Of a DNA stretch of 64,000 bases, positions 52,823 through 61,985 are shown piece by piece. The DNA is from Sphingomonas sp. YR710. GTDB taxonomy: Bacteria; Pseudomonadota; Alphaproteobacteria; Sphingomonadales; Sphingomonadaceae. The notes below the pieces were generated by a model. It was not told the origin of the DNA, made no database searches, and saw nothing but the letters and a program-made list of their open reading frames with translations. Location of the stretch: contig NZ_FMZJ01000006.1 in NCBI RefSeq assembly GCF_900101455.1, positions 124,001 to 188,000 of the forward strand, read 5' to 3'. Within the stretch, counting starts at the first letter, position 1. The number at the start of each line of letters is the position of its first letter. The position numbers were made by a program, and so were the translations under genes.

Positions 52823-53521
52823 TCAGGCCGTGCCCTCGCTGTCGAGCGCATAGCCCGCCGATCGCACCGTGCGGATGATGTCGGGGCAGGTTTCGACGTT
52901 GATCGCCTTACGCAACCGCCGGATGTGGACGTCCACGGTGCGCGGCTCGATGTCCGAATCTCGGCCCCACACCGAATCGAGCAGCCGCTCGCGCGAAAAG
53001 ACGCGGCCGGGATGTTCGAGGAAATGTTTGAGCAGGCGAAACTCGGTCGGCCCGAGCATGATCGGGCTGCCGCCCCGTTTTACGCGGTGGCTGGCCGTGT
53101 CCATTTCGATGTCGGCATAGGACAGGCGTTCACCCGCCAGCGCCGGGCGCACCCGACGCAGGACGGCCCCCACGCGCGCGATCAGTTCGCGCGGCGAGAA
53201 CGGCTTGGTGATATAATCGTCGGCACCCGTTTCCAGTCCGCGAACCCGGTCCTCCTCCTCGCCGCGCGCCGTCAGCATGATGATCGGCACATTGGCGGTA
53301 TCGGCCACCCTGCGCAGCCGGCGGCATACTTCGATCCCCGAAATGCCCTCGATCATCCAGTCGAGCAGCACCAGATCCGGCGGCGACTCGCGCGCGAGCA
53401 ACAGCGCCTCCTCGCCATCGGCGGTGCGCTCGACTTCGAATTCCTCGCGCTCGAGATGCCAGCTGACGAGTTCGGCCAGCGCGGCGTCATCCTCGACCAG
53501 CAACACGCGCGCGCGCGCCAT
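52823..53521 (-). CDS. phoB: Phosphate regulon response regulator PhoB
   Basis: 232 residues. Receiver with D11-D12, phosphoacceptor D54 in VLLDWMIEGISG, K106; C-terminal OmpR-type winged helix with PTEFRLLKHFLEHPGRVFSRE and DVHIRRLRKAIN. It binds Pho boxes when phosphorylated by PhoR. Its ATG overlaps the phoU stop as TGATG. Confidence 0.95.
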   Translation of the reverse strand: MARARVLLVEDDAALAELVSWHLEREEFEVERTADGEEALLLARESPPDLVLLDWMIEGISGIEVCRRLRRVADTANVPIIMLTARGEEEDRVRGLETGADDYITKPFSPRELIARVGAVLRRVRPALAGERLSYADIEMDTASHRVKRGGSPIMLGPTEFRLLKHFLEHPGRVFSRERLLDSVWGRDSDIEPRTVDVHIRRLRKAINVETCPDIIRTVRSAGYALDSEGTA

Positions 53522-54222
53522 CAGAGGTCTCCCGCCAACGGATCGCCGCCGCGCGCACGCTCGATCATCTGCGTGCCGGTCGCCGCGAAATAGACCATCT
53601 CGGCGACGTTCGTCGCATGATCGCCGATCCGCTCCAGATTCTTTGCAATGAACAGCAGGTGCGTCGACGCGGTGATGTTATGCGGATTTTCCATCATATA
53701 GGTGAGCAAGGTACGGAAGATGCTGTTGTAGAAATCGTCGACCGCGCTGTCCCTGGCCGCAACCGCAACCGCCGCCTCGGCATCGCGCGCGACGAAGGCG
53801 TCGAGCACGTTGCGCACCATTTCGGTGACGATCGCGCCCATCGACGGCAGCACCGCGATCGCATCGAGCCCGCGTGCATCCTGCAGGGTGGGGATGCGCT
53901 TGGCGATATTCTTGGCATAATCGCCCATCCGCTCGACAACACCGGCGATCTTGAGCGCCGCCAGCACTTCGCGCAGATCGTCCGCCATTGGCGCACGCAG
54001 CGCGATCAGCCGTACAACGTGTTTTTCGATGTCGGTCTGAAGCAGATCGATCTTGCGATCGCCCTCGATGATCCGCGCGGCGAGATCGAGGTCGCGATTG
54101 ACGAGCGCCTCGATCGCGTTGGTGATGGCGGCTTCCGCGCGTCCGCCCATTTCGGATACGAGCCCGCGCAACTGGCCGAGATCGTCGTCGAATGCCTTAA
54201 CCGTATGTCCTGTCGTGGCCAT
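53521..54222 (-). CDS. phoU: Phosphate transport regulator PhoU
   Basis: 233 residues of two PhoU helical repeats, e.g. LRGLVSEMGGRAEAAITNAIEAL and RIGDHATNVAEMVYF. It links Pst activity to PhoR inhibition in high phosphate. 12 bases after pstB, coupled to phoB. Confidence 0.94.
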   Translation of the reverse strand: MATTGHTVKAFDDDLGQLRGLVSEMGGRAEAAITNAIEALVNRDLDLAARIIEGDRKIDLLQTDIEKHVVRLIALRAPMADDLREVLAALKIAGVVERMGDYAKNIAKRIPTLQDARGLDAIAVLPSMGAIVTEMVRNVLDAFVARDAEAAVAVAARDSAVDDFYNSIFRTLLTYMMENPHNITASTHLLFIAKNLERIGDHATNVAEMVYFAATGTQMIERARGGDPLAGDL

Positions 54223-54233
54223 CTTGATACTCC

Positions 54234-55046
54234 TCAGCCGTAGCGGCCGGTTATGTAATCCTTGGTCCGCGTCTCGCGGGGATTGGTAAAAATGTCCGAG
54301 GTGTCGCCATATTCGACGAGATGCCCGAGATGGAAAAACGCCGTACGCTGCGACACACGAGCAGCCTGCTGCATGTTATGTGTTACAATCACAATCGCGT
54401 ACCGGCCGCGAAGCTCGTGGATCAATTCCTCGATCTTGGCGGTGGCGATCGGATCGAGCGCCGAACAGGGCTCATCCATCAGGATCACCTCGGGATCGAC
54501 CGCGATCGCGCGGGCAATGCAAAGCCGCTGCTGCTGGCCGCCCGACAGAGCAGTGCCGCTTTCAACGAGCCGGTCCTTGACCTCTTCCCACAGACCCGCG
54601 CGTCGCAGCGACTGCTCGACGATCTGGTCCATGTCGGTCTTGCCGGCCGCGAGCCCGTGGATGCGCGGCCCATAAGCGACATTTTCATAGATCGACTTCG
54701 GGAACGGATTTGGCTTCTGGAAAACCATGCCGACCCGTGCACGCAACTGCACGACGTCCATCGACGGATCGTAGATATTCTCGCCGTCCAGCGTGATCTC
54801 GCCCTCGACGCGCGCGCTGGCGACGGTATCGTTCATGCGGTTGAGCGTGCGCAGAAAGGTCGATTTGCCGCAGCCAGACGGGCCGATAAACGCGGTGACA
54901 TTTTCCATCGTCACATCGATCGATACGTCGCGGATCGCCTGCTTCGCGCCATAATAGACGTTCACGTTGCGCGCCTGCATCTTCAGCGGGCTGCCGATCA
55001 CCGCGGCCTGATGCGCCGCGATCTCGTTCATGGTTTGCGTATTCAT
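54234..55046 (-). CDS. pstB: Phosphate ABC transporter ATP-binding protein PstB
   Basis: 270 residues. Walker [10 protein letters not shown] at 55-63, signature [14 protein letters not shown], Walker [13 protein letters not shown]. Energises phosphate uptake with PstC and PstA. The ATG at 55046 overlaps the pstA stop as TGATG; the GTG before it is less likely. Confidence 0.96.
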   Translation of the reverse strand: MNTQTMNEIAAHQAAVIGSPLKMQARNVNVYYGAKQAIRDVSIDVTMENVTAFIGPSGCGKSTFLRTLNRMNDTVASARVEGEITLDGENIYDPSMDVVQLRARVGMVFQKPNPFPKSIYENVAYGPRIHGLAAGKTDMDQIVEQSLRRAGLWEEVKDRLVESGTALSGGQQQRLCIARAIAVDPEVILMDEPCSALDPIATAKIEELIHELRGRYAIVIVTHNMQQAARVSQRTAFFHLGHLVEYGDTSDIFTNPRETRTKDYITGRYG

Positions 55047-56323
55047 CACCAGCGTCTTTCAAAACGGTTGCGGAGATAGATGGCGATCGCGTTCATCGTC
55101 ATCAGGAAGGCCAGCAATACGATGATCGCCGCCGAAGTCTTTTCAACGAAGCCCTTGGAGACCTCGTCCGACCACAGGAAGATCTGCACCGGCAGAACCG
55201 TGGCCGGATCGACGAGCCCCGTCGGTGGCGCCGAGATGAAGGCGCGCATCCCTATCATGAGGAGCGGCGCGGTCTCGCCCAGCGCGCGGGCCATGCCGAT
55301 GATCGTGCCGGTCAGAATGCCGGGCAGAGCAAGCGGCAGCACATGGTGGAACACCACCTGCACCCGGCTCGCGCCGATCCCCAGCGCGGCGTCGCGGATC
55401 GACGGCGGGACCGACTTGATCGCGTTGCGCCCGGCAATCACGATCACCGGCATCGTCATCAGCGCGAGCGTCAACCCGCCGACCAGAGGCGCCGACCGCG
55501 GAAGGTGCATCACATTGAGGAATACAGCGAGGCCGAGCAGACCGAAGATGATCGATGGCACCGCCGCCAGATTGTTGATCGAAACCTCGATCAGATCGGT
55601 CCAGCGGTTCCGCGGCGCATATTCTTCAAGGTACAGCGCCGATAGCACGCCGACCGGGAAGGCCAGTACGATCGTGACGAACATCGTCAGCAGCGATCCC
55701 TTGAACGCACCCCAGATGCCGACCATCGTCGGATCGGTCGAGTCCGCCCTTGTCAGGAACGGCATGTTGAACACCGTCTGCAGCGATCCGCTTTTCCGCA
55801 GCTTGGCCACCGCGCCCTCACTCGCGGCATCGCCACGGCCCTTGGCCGCCGAGTCGATCGCGGTCGCCGCCGGCACCCAGATATCGACCTTGCCCTTCAA
55901 GATCTCGGGATTGGCAAGGATCGCGTCCTGCACGATCAGCCAGGCGCCGTCGGAGAGCAACCGCGCTCCGTCCTCACCGAACGCCTGATCGGCCGCCTTG
56001 CCGGTCGTGCCTTCGATATCGGCGCTGGCCAGAGCCGCGTCCTTGTCCGGTCCCTTGAGCAACGCCGGATCGAGAATGATGCTCGACGTTGCAAAATTGA
56101 TCGGCAGCTTGACCTCGGTCTGCCGGAAACCGCCCGCCCCGTCGCCGATCATCGTGAACAGCAGAAAGGCCAGGAAGCTCGCCGAGAGCAGGACCGCACC
56201 CAGCCCGATGCCGCGAAACATCCGCTCGGATCGGTAGCGGCTGGCGATGCGCGATCGCATCGCTTTCGATTTCCAATCGGTCGGCGTGCGCCGGACCGGC
56301 TCGTTCACGACCGTATCACTCAT
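55046..56323 (-). CDS. pstA: Phosphate ABC transporter permease PstA
   Basis: 425 residues, longer than E. coli PstA: an N-terminal helix ([21 protein letters not shown]) and a periplasmic DUF3333-type segment (about 60-165) precede six helices with the loop [19 protein letters not shown]-type and [20 protein letters not shown]. Alphaproteobacterial PstA commonly has this extension. It overlaps pstC by 8 bases. Confidence 0.95.
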   Translation of the reverse strand: MSDTVVNEPVRRTPTDWKSKAMRSRIASRYRSERMFRGIGLGAVLLSASFLAFLLFTMIGDGAGGFRQTEVKLPINFATSSIILDPALLKGPDKDAALASADIEGTTGKAADQAFGEDGARLLSDGAWLIVQDAILANPEILKGKVDIWVPAATAIDSAAKGRGDAASEGAVAKLRKSGSLQTVFNMPFLTRADSTDPTMVGIWGAFKGSLLTMFVTIVLAFPVGVLSALYLEEYAPRNRWTDLIEVSINNLAAVPSIIFGLLGLAVFLNVMHLPRSAPLVGGLTLALMTMPVIVIAGRNAIKSVPPSIRDAALGIGASRVQVVFHHVLPLALPGILTGTIIGMARALGETAPLLMIGMRAFISAPPTGLVDPATVLPVQIFLWSDEVSKGFVEKTSAAIIVLLAFLMTMNAIAIYLRNRFERRW

Positions 56324-57704
56324 AGGATTCCCGATATTTCTTCACCACGGCGAGCGCGATGATGTTGAGTAGCAGGGTGACGAGGAACAGCACGAGGCCC
56401 AACGCGAAGGCGGCAAGCGTCTTGGCGCTGTCGAACTCCTGGTCACCGGTCAGCAACTGGACGATCTGGGTGGTCACCGTGGTCACGCTGGCGAACGGAT
56501 TGAGCGTCAGGTTCGCGGCCAGCCCCGCTGCCATCACCACGATCATCGTCTCGCCGATCGCGCGGCTGACGGCGAGCAGCACACCACCCACCACGCCGGG
56601 CAACGCCGCCGGCACCAGCACCCGCTTGATCGTCTCGGATGTGGTCGCACCCATCGCCAGTGATCCGTCGCGCATCGATTGCGGCACGGCGGCGATCGAA
56701 TCGTCGGCCATGGAGGAAACGAACGGGATGATCATGATCCCCATGACGAGGCCGGCCGCCAGCGCGCTTTCCGACGACGCCCCCGGGATGCCGGCCCAGG
56801 CTGCGAAATTACGCAGCGCCGGAGCCACCGTCAGCGCGGCGAAATAGCCGTAAACGACGGTGGGCACGCCCGCGAGGATTTCGAGGATCGGTTTCATCCA
56901 TGTCCGCACCTGCGGCCTGGCATATTGGGTGAGGTAGATTGCGCTCATCAATCCCAGCGGGATCGCGACGATCATTGCGATGATCGCGCCGATGAAGACG
57001 GTGCCCCAGAACAGGGGCACCGCGCCGAACGCGCCCGACGATCCCACCTGATCGGCGCGGATCGCGGTCTGCGGGCTCCAGACCAGCCCGAACACGAAAT
57101 CGACAGGCGAAATCTTCTGGAAGAAACGCAGCGATTCGAGCAGCAGCGACGCGACGATACCGATCGTCGTGAAGATGGCGATCAACGACGCGCCGAGCAG
57201 GCAGATCATTACCACCCGTTCGACCCGCGTCCGCGCCCGAAAATCGGGCTTCAGCCGGAAGAAAGCGAAGGCACCGCCAGCCACGGCCAGCAGGACCGCC
57301 AGACCGAGACCGATCCACATATAACGCTGCGATGCCGCCTTGTAGACCGGTGCAAGCTGTTCGGATGCGGGATTGAACCCGGCCGCGACGCTGCCGTCGG
57401 CAAGCCCGCGCACCTCGGCGAGCACCGACGCCCGCTCCATCGGCTCGGCCGGCAATCCGGCGGCGGCAGGCGCCTGCAGCACGTCATGCAGGACAAGCCC
57501 CGGTGCCGCGAACGACCAGATCGCCAGGAACAGGCAGGCGGGGACGAGCACCCACAAGGCGACATACCAGCCATGATAATTGGGCCGGCTATGCGGCCGC
57601 GCCCCGCTGGCGGGCACCGCGAACGCCATGGCGCGCGCGCGCGCCGTGAACCAGGCGATCACGCCCAGCCCCAGCACCAGCACCAGAATCGCCGATGAAG
57701 ACAT
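56316..57704 (-). CDS. pstC: Phosphate ABC transporter permease PstC
   Basis: 462 residues with an extended N-terminus of three helices and periplasmic parts, then the permease core with LAGVPTVVYGYFAALTVAP and SLAMGATTSETIKRVLVPAALPG. Partner of PstA. Separated from pstS by a repeat element of about 90 bases. Confidence 0.95.
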   Translation of the reverse strand: MSSSAILVLVLGLGVIAWFTARARAMAFAVPASGARPHSRPNYHGWYVALWVLVPACLFLAIWSFAAPGLVLHDVLQAPAAAGLPAEPMERASVLAEVRGLADGSVAAGFNPASEQLAPVYKAASQRYMWIGLGLAVLLAVAGGAFAFFRLKPDFRARTRVERVVMICLLGASLIAIFTTIGIVASLLLESLRFFQKISPVDFVFGLVWSPQTAIRADQVGSSGAFGAVPLFWGTVFIGAIIAMIVAIPLGLMSAIYLTQYARPQVRTWMKPILEILAGVPTVVYGYFAALTVAPALRNFAAWAGIPGASSESALAAGLVMGIMIIPFVSSMADDSIAAVPQSMRDGSLAMGATTSETIKRVLVPAALPGVVGGVLLAVSRAIGETMIVVMAAGLAANLTLNPFASVTTVTTQIVQLLTGDQEFDSAKTLAAFALGLVLFLVTLLLNIIALAVVKKYRESYE

Positions 57705-57742
57705 CAGAAAATCAAACCCCCGTTTTCAAAGGCACACCCACA

Positions 57743-57830
57743 ACCGTCACTCCAGCGAAGGCTGGAGTCGCTCCGAGCTCACCTCGTGCGGAGAGACTGG
57801 AGGGATCCCAGCCTTCGCTGGGATGACGGT
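57743..57830. repeat. Inverted repeat inside the pst operon
   Basis: ACCGTCA and TGACGGT bound the element; inside, CCAGCGAAGGCTGG is an internal palindrome whose arms recur inverted as CCCAGCCTTCGCTGGG. It lies between pstS and pstC. Such hairpins can stop or stabilise transcripts and could set the usual excess of pstS over pstC mRNA. Confidence 0.75.
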
Positions 57831-57851
57831 CAAGGTTGGCGAAATCCAAAA

Positions 57852-58898
57852 TCATTCGGCCTTCGCCGGATCGAACAGGGTCAGATCCTTGGCGATCGCG
57901 GCATTCTTCGCCTGGACGTCGGCAGGCGCAGCGATCAGGCCGCGGCGGGCGAGATAGCCATCCTTGCCCCATGCACTGGCATATTCGGCCACGAATTGCG
58001 GCAAGCCTGGAATCACCTTGAGATGCGCCGCCTTCACATAGATGAACAATGGCCGGGCACCCGGATAGGTGTAGCCGGCGATCGTGTCGTAGGTCGGCGT
58101 CACGCCGTTCAACGGGATGCCCCGCAACGTCGCCGCATTTTCCTCGAGGAAGCTGTAGCCGAAAACGCCAACCGCATCGGGATTGGAACCAAGCTTCTGG
58201 ACGATCAGATTGTCGTTCTCACCCGATTCGACATAGGCGCCATCTTCGCGAATCTTCGTGCAGATCGCCTTATATTGATCCTCGTCGCTCTTCTTGAGCG
58301 CCTTGGTGGCGGCATCGGCGGAACAGCCCTTGTCGAGGATCAGTTCGGCGAAAGCATCGCGCGTGCCGCTGGTAGGCGGCGGACCATAGACCTGGATCTT
58401 TACCGCCGGCAGCGACGGATCGACATCCTTCCAGGTCTTGGCGGTCTGCGGCTTGCCATAAGGAGTGGCGGCGAGCGCCTTGTAAACCTGTTCGGGCGTC
58501 AGGGACATCGCCGGGCCGGCCTTGCTTTCGGCCATGATGATGCCGTCGATACCGATCTGGATCTCGACAATGTCCTTCACGCCATTCTTCTGGCAGGTTT
58601 CCATCTCGGATTTCTTGATCCGCCGCGATGCATCCTCAATGTCGGGATGCTGCGACCCGACCCCCGCGCAGAACAATTTCATGCCGGCGCCTGTGCCCGT
58701 CGATTCGACGATCGCGGGCTTGAACCCGGCATTCTTGCGCGCGAAGGTTTCGGCGACCGTCGTCGTGAACGGATAAACGGTCGACGATCCGACCACGCGA
58801 ATTTGATCGCGCGAACCGCCGCCGGTCGGGCCATTGCCGTTACACGCAGCCAAAGTCAGGCCGAGCGTCAGCGCCAGTGCGCCAAAGCTGATACGCAT
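57852..58898 (-). CDS. pstS: Phosphate-binding lipoprotein PstS
   Basis: About 348 residues. Lipoprotein signal MRISFGALALTLGLTLAAC, then the PBP-like fold with VVGSSTVYPFT, TGTGAGMKLFCAG and GPPPTSGTRDAF. It captures phosphate in the periplasm. Start at 58898 (MRIS) favoured over 58910. Controlled by the Pho box at 58980-58997. Confidence 0.95.
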   Translation of the reverse strand: MRISFGALALTLGLTLAACNGNGPTGGGSRDQIRVVGSSTVYPFTTTVAETFARKNAGFKPAIVESTGTGAGMKLFCAGVGSQHPDIEDASRRIKKSEMETCQKNGVKDIVEIQIGIDGIIMAESKAGPAMSLTPEQVYKALAATPYGKPQTAKTWKDVDPSLPAVKIQVYGPPPTSGTRDAFAELILDKGCSADAATKALKKSDEDQYKAICTKIREDGAYVESGENDNLIVQKLGSNPDAVGVFGYSFLEENAATLRGIPLNGVTPTYDTIAGYTYPGARPLFIYVKAAHLKVIPGLPQFVAEYASAWGKDGYLARRGLIAAPADVQAKNAAIAKDLTLFDPAKAE

Positions 58899-58979
58899 CG
58901 AAATCTCCATCGCATGAATTCGCTAGTGGGGCCCGGCGTCATCGCCATGACCGTTCGATGGACGCTATGTTTCAAATGT

Positions 58980-58997
58980 GTGACATTATGATGACAA
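58980..58997 (-). promoter_or_regulatory. Pho box upstream of pstS
   Basis: On the minus strand TTGTCATCATAATGTCAC matches the PhoB consensus with two TGTCA half-sites 11 bases apart, and a third, weaker half-site TGAAAC follows 11 bases later. It overlaps the end of phoR and lies about 82 bases before the pstS start. Confidence 0.8.
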
Positions 58998-60194
58998 CGC
59001 CTCTGGCTCGATGCCGGGGAACGTAATGCTCACGGTCGTGCCGCGTCCAACGACGCTGGCGATATTCAGGTTCGCACGATGCCGTTCGGCGATATGTTTG
59101 ACGATCGCAAGCCCGAGCCCGGTCCCGCCGACCGCACGGCTGCGGCCGGCGTCGACGCGATAGAATCGCTCGGTCAGGCGCGGCAGATGCTCGGGTGCAA
59201 TACCGTCGCCCTGATCGACGACCTGCAAACGAACCTTGCCGCCAACCGGGCGGACCAACACCTGAATCGGCGTATCGGGTCGACCATATTTGATCGCGTT
59301 GCCGACCAGATTGTGCACCAGTTGCGTGATCTGAACGCGATCGGCCCGCACCTTCGGGCAGGAGAGATCAAGGTCGAGCGATATGCGATCGGCGCCCTCA
59401 CCCAGACCCGAACGGATCACGGCCACAGCCTCCTCGACCACCGCCGTCAGATCGACGGGCGTCTGCGGCGTCGAGAAGCGATCGGCCTCGACCCGCGACA
59501 GCGACATGAGATCGTCGACAAGCTGCTGCATCCGCCGCGCCTCGCGCATCATGATCGACAGGAAGCGCTGACGGGTAGCCTCGTCACCACCGGCGCTGCT
59601 GTCGGCGAGGGTTTCGATGAAGCCGAGCAAGGTCGCCAGCGGGGTTCGCAATTCGTGGCTCGCATTGGCCACGAAATCGACCCGCATGCGTTCGGCCACC
59701 CAGCTTTCGGTCCGATCGCGCAGCCGCACAAGCCGCACGCCATCGCCCAGCAGATGCACGGTCATCGCCCAGCGCCGGTCCTTCTGGCCGATACCCACCA
59801 GTTCGATCGGCGTCGATACCGTGCTCGGCTCATCGCTCGTCAACAGTTCGGCAGCGAGGGGGTGGCGCAGAGCGAGCCGGAAGTCACCATCCAGCTTGTC
59901 CGCGCCGAACAGCCGAACAGCCGCGGCATTGGCATGGCTGATTCGCTGCCGTTCGACGATCAGCAGCGGATCATCGATCGCGTCGATCAGATCGGCGGTG
60001 ACATCCGGAGCTGTGGGTTCGGGTTCGGTCGCGATGCTGACGACTGCGGGATCGGCCGCCGCGGCCCCCCAGGCGAACAGAGCGGCCGCGAGCCCGGCCG
60101 CCCCGCTCGCCACCCACGGCGCCGAAAATAACAAGGATGTCACTGCCACGGCCCCAAAGGCCCAGATCGCCAACATCATCCGGCGTTCGATCAA
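58986..60194 (-). CDS. phoR: Phosphate regulon histidine kinase PhoR
   Basis: 402 residues. Two membrane helices at the N-terminus (about 8-45), a PAS-like region (about 70-160), HisKA with H180 in VANASHELRTPLATLLGF, and HATPase with NLVGNAIKYGRPD and GTGLGLAIVKHIAERH. It phosphorylates PhoB in low phosphate. Divergent from the HPr-rel-A type cluster. Confidence 0.93.
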   Translation of the reverse strand: MIERRMMLAIWAFGAVAVTSLLFSAPWVASGAAGLAAALFAWGAAAADPAVVSIATEPEPTAPDVTADLIDAIDDPLLIVERQRISHANAAAVRLFGADKLDGDFRLALRHPLAAELLTSDEPSTVSTPIELVGIGQKDRRWAMTVHLLGDGVRLVRLRDRTESWVAERMRVDFVANASHELRTPLATLLGFIETLADSSAGGDEATRQRFLSIMMREARRMQQLVDDLMSLSRVEADRFSTPQTPVDLTAVVEEAVAVIRSGLGEGADRISLDLDLSCPKVRADRVQITQLVHNLVGNAIKYGRPDTPIQVLVRPVGGKVRLQVVDQGDGIAPEHLPRLTERFYRVDAGRSRAVGGTGLGLAIVKHIAERHRANLNIASVVGRGTTVSITFPGIEPEALSS

Positions 60195-60293
60195 GCCATC
60201 CCTCCCTAAAATCGCCCGAGCTGGGCATCCGGCCGGTCTATGGACGAATTGTGAAATCTATCGGACATACGCATCAACGATGAAAGCGCGAGT

Positions 60294-60311
60294 TTGTCAC
60301 ATGCTTGTCTG
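60294..60311 (+). promoter_or_regulatory. Pho-box-like tandem repeat upstream of the HPr-rel-A type cluster
   Basis: TTGTCACATGCTTGTCTG contains two TTGTC units 11 bases apart, the spacing of Pho boxes and similar to the pstS site. It lies 63 bases before the first gene of the cluster and about 100 bases from phoR. Weaker than the pstS box. Confidence 0.4.
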
Positions 60312-60373
60312 TGCTCGCTTTCGGTACCTTTTGGCGATATTGAACCTGCCAAGAGTTTGCGTGAGGGGTCGCG

Positions 60374-60811
60374 ATGCGGATCGAGGATGAACAGGCGGAC
60401 GGTGCTCCAGCGGAAGTGTCTTTGCCGGAGACGGCCGAAGAACACGGGCATTCCCGCCGCAACCTGCTTCGCCTCGGCGCGCTCGGCGGCGTTGCCGTCG
60501 TCACCGTTCGGCCCGGCATGGCGCAGGCCGCCGCTTCGACACTCAAATGCACGATCCCCGTGCCAGATCCGGCGCGCTCGACCAAATGGGTCAAATCGGA
60601 TGGTACGCTGGTTAGCAAGAATACGGCAAACAGCTATCCCGGCCCCACTTCGCCGCTGAATGCGGTCGATATCCAGAATGCGATCAATTACAATACAAGC
60701 TATCCCGGCTACAGTGCGAACGCCAGCAGCGCCTATACCGCGTATATCAAGAAGCTGACGCAGGGCACGGCAGGCTTTACATGCTACGCCTCGATTCAAA
60801 CGCCGCGTTAA
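60374..60811 (+). CDS. Probable Tat-exported small protein, first gene of the HPr-rel-A type cluster
   Basis: 145 residues. An acidic leader of about 26 residues precedes SRRNLLRLGALGGV, a twin-arginine signal with R28-R29, and a likely cleavage after MAQA near residue 52. The mature part, rich in Asn, Ser, Tyr and Gly (NTANSYPGPTSPLNAVDIQ, NYNTSYPGYSANASSAY), has two cysteines (C59 and C137) that may form a disulfide. No family recognised. Its position before PqqD-like and kinase-like genes makes it the candidate substrate or partner of their products. Confidence 0.75.
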   Translation: MRIEDEQADGAPAEVSLPETAEEHGHSRRNLLRLGALGGVAVVTVRPGMAQAAASTLKCTIPVPDPARSTKWVKSDGTLVSKNTANSYPGPTSPLNAVDIQNAINYNTSYPGYSANASSAYTAYIKKLTQGTAGFTCYASIQTPR

Positions 60812-61122
60812 ACGGGTTGGGCCAACGCAATATTGAACGGTCGACGTCACTGATCTATCGCACCGATTCTCTGGACGCTTGTGTCGTCACACGCGTCGAA
60901 GGTCTGGTCCTGCTCTATCATCGGCCATCCGGCGCGACCCATTTGCTCAACAGCCCCGCACCGGAAATCCTCGATCTGCTCGCCGCTGAGCCCTGCGACG
61001 CGGCAACCTTGACCCGCCGCCTCTGCGAAACGCTCGGCGCATCCGAGGACGAGGATGCGCTTATGGTCGTATCCGCCCGACTTGGTGAACTCGCCGAAAT
61101 CGGGCTGGTCAGCGCCCATTGA
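60781..61122 (+). CDS. PqqD-like protein of the HPr-rel-A type system
   Basis: 113 residues with the PqqD/RRE pattern: VTRVEGLVLLYHRPSGATHLLN, then PEILDLLAAEPCDAATLTRRL and a C-terminal helix. PqqD-fold proteins bind leader peptides of RiPP precursors. The ATG lies within the end of the preceding gene (31-base overlap), so a later start is possible. Its TGA overlaps the ATG of the kinase-like gene. Confidence 0.8.
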   Translation: MLRLDSNAALNGLGQRNIERSTSLIYRTDSLDACVVTRVEGLVLLYHRPSGATHLLNSPAPEILDLLAAEPCDAATLTRRLCETLGASEDEDALMVVSARLGELAEIGLVSAH

Positions 61123-61985
61123 TGCACCGGTTGTCCGTCCGCATCGGACCCGCCACTTTTCGCGTCGGCTCGACCTGGGCCGCGCCGATGGCGAACTTGC
61201 GCGCGCTGTACGCGGACTATCCCGCGCCGGCCGATAACATCACCACGCTCACCGCCCGGATCGAACCGACCCGTCCCTGGCGCCGCTGGATCCGGCCGCA
61301 AGTCGCGATCGGCGGCGATCATGTTCTTCCCGATACCGTGCCGATGGCGCTGCGCCACGGCTTGCTGGCCGCCGAAATGGCGATGAACCTGCAAATGGTA
61401 CTCGGCGAACGCCGCTATCTTCTGCTCCACGCCGCCGCCGTCGAGCGGGACGGCAAGGCGCTGATCCTGACCGGAGAATCCGGATCGGGCAAGTCGACTC
61501 TGGCCGCCTTGCTCGGCGAGCAGGGCTGGCGGCTGCTGGCCGACGAATTCGTCCTCGTCGATCCCGACACCGGCCTGATCCATCCCTTCCCGCGCGCTAT
61601 CAGCCTGAAGAACAGCGCGATTGCCGCGATGGAGGATGTCATTGCCGACAGCGCCCGTTTCGGGCCGATGCTCAAGGCCACACCCAAAGGCGACCTGCGC
61701 CATTTGCGCCCCAATGCAGACGCGATTGCGCGCATGGATGAGACGGCACGCGCCGCGCTGATCCTGTTCCCGCAGTTCGGATATGACCCGGCGGTTACCG
61801 GCATCGGCAAGGCCGAACTGTTCATGCGCCTGACCCAGGGATCCGCCAATTATATCGCGCTCGGGGAGCGCGGCTATACGGCGCTGATCCGGCTCGCAAC
61901 GACGGTCCCGTCGGCCATGTTCGCATATCGGGACAGCGCGGAAGGCATTGGGATTGTAAATCAGTTCTGGGCGGAAGCAGGGTAG
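61122..61985 (+). CDS. HPr kinase-related protein (HprK-rel-A type)
   Basis: 287 residues. Walker A GESGSGKST at 118-126 preceded by LLHAAAV with H103, and ADEF with D141-E142 as in HprK/P kinase domains. HPr itself and its partners are absent here; relatives phosphorylate lasso peptides in other bacteria. The ATG overlaps the PqqD-like stop as TGATG; the TTG one codon earlier is less likely. Confidence 0.85.
   Translation: MHRLSVRIGPATFRVGSTWAAPMANLRALYADYPAPADNITTLTARIEPTRPWRRWIRPQVAIGGDHVLPDTVPMALRHGLLAAEMAMNLQMVLGERRYLLLHAAAVERDGKALILTGESGSGKSTLAALLGEQGWRLLADEFVLVDPDTGLIHPFPRAISLKNSAIAAMEDVIADSARFGPMLKATPKGDLRHLRPNADAIARMDETARAALILFPQFGYDPAVTGIGKAELFMRLTQGSANYIALGERGYTALIRLATTVPSAMFAYRDSAEGIGIVNQFWAEAG

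Noticed and set aside
60781-60811. 31-base overlap as evidence against the PqqD-like start
   Set aside because: Overlap is large but the frame is conserved to a PqqD-like pattern; a later start is possible, not needed to reject the gene.
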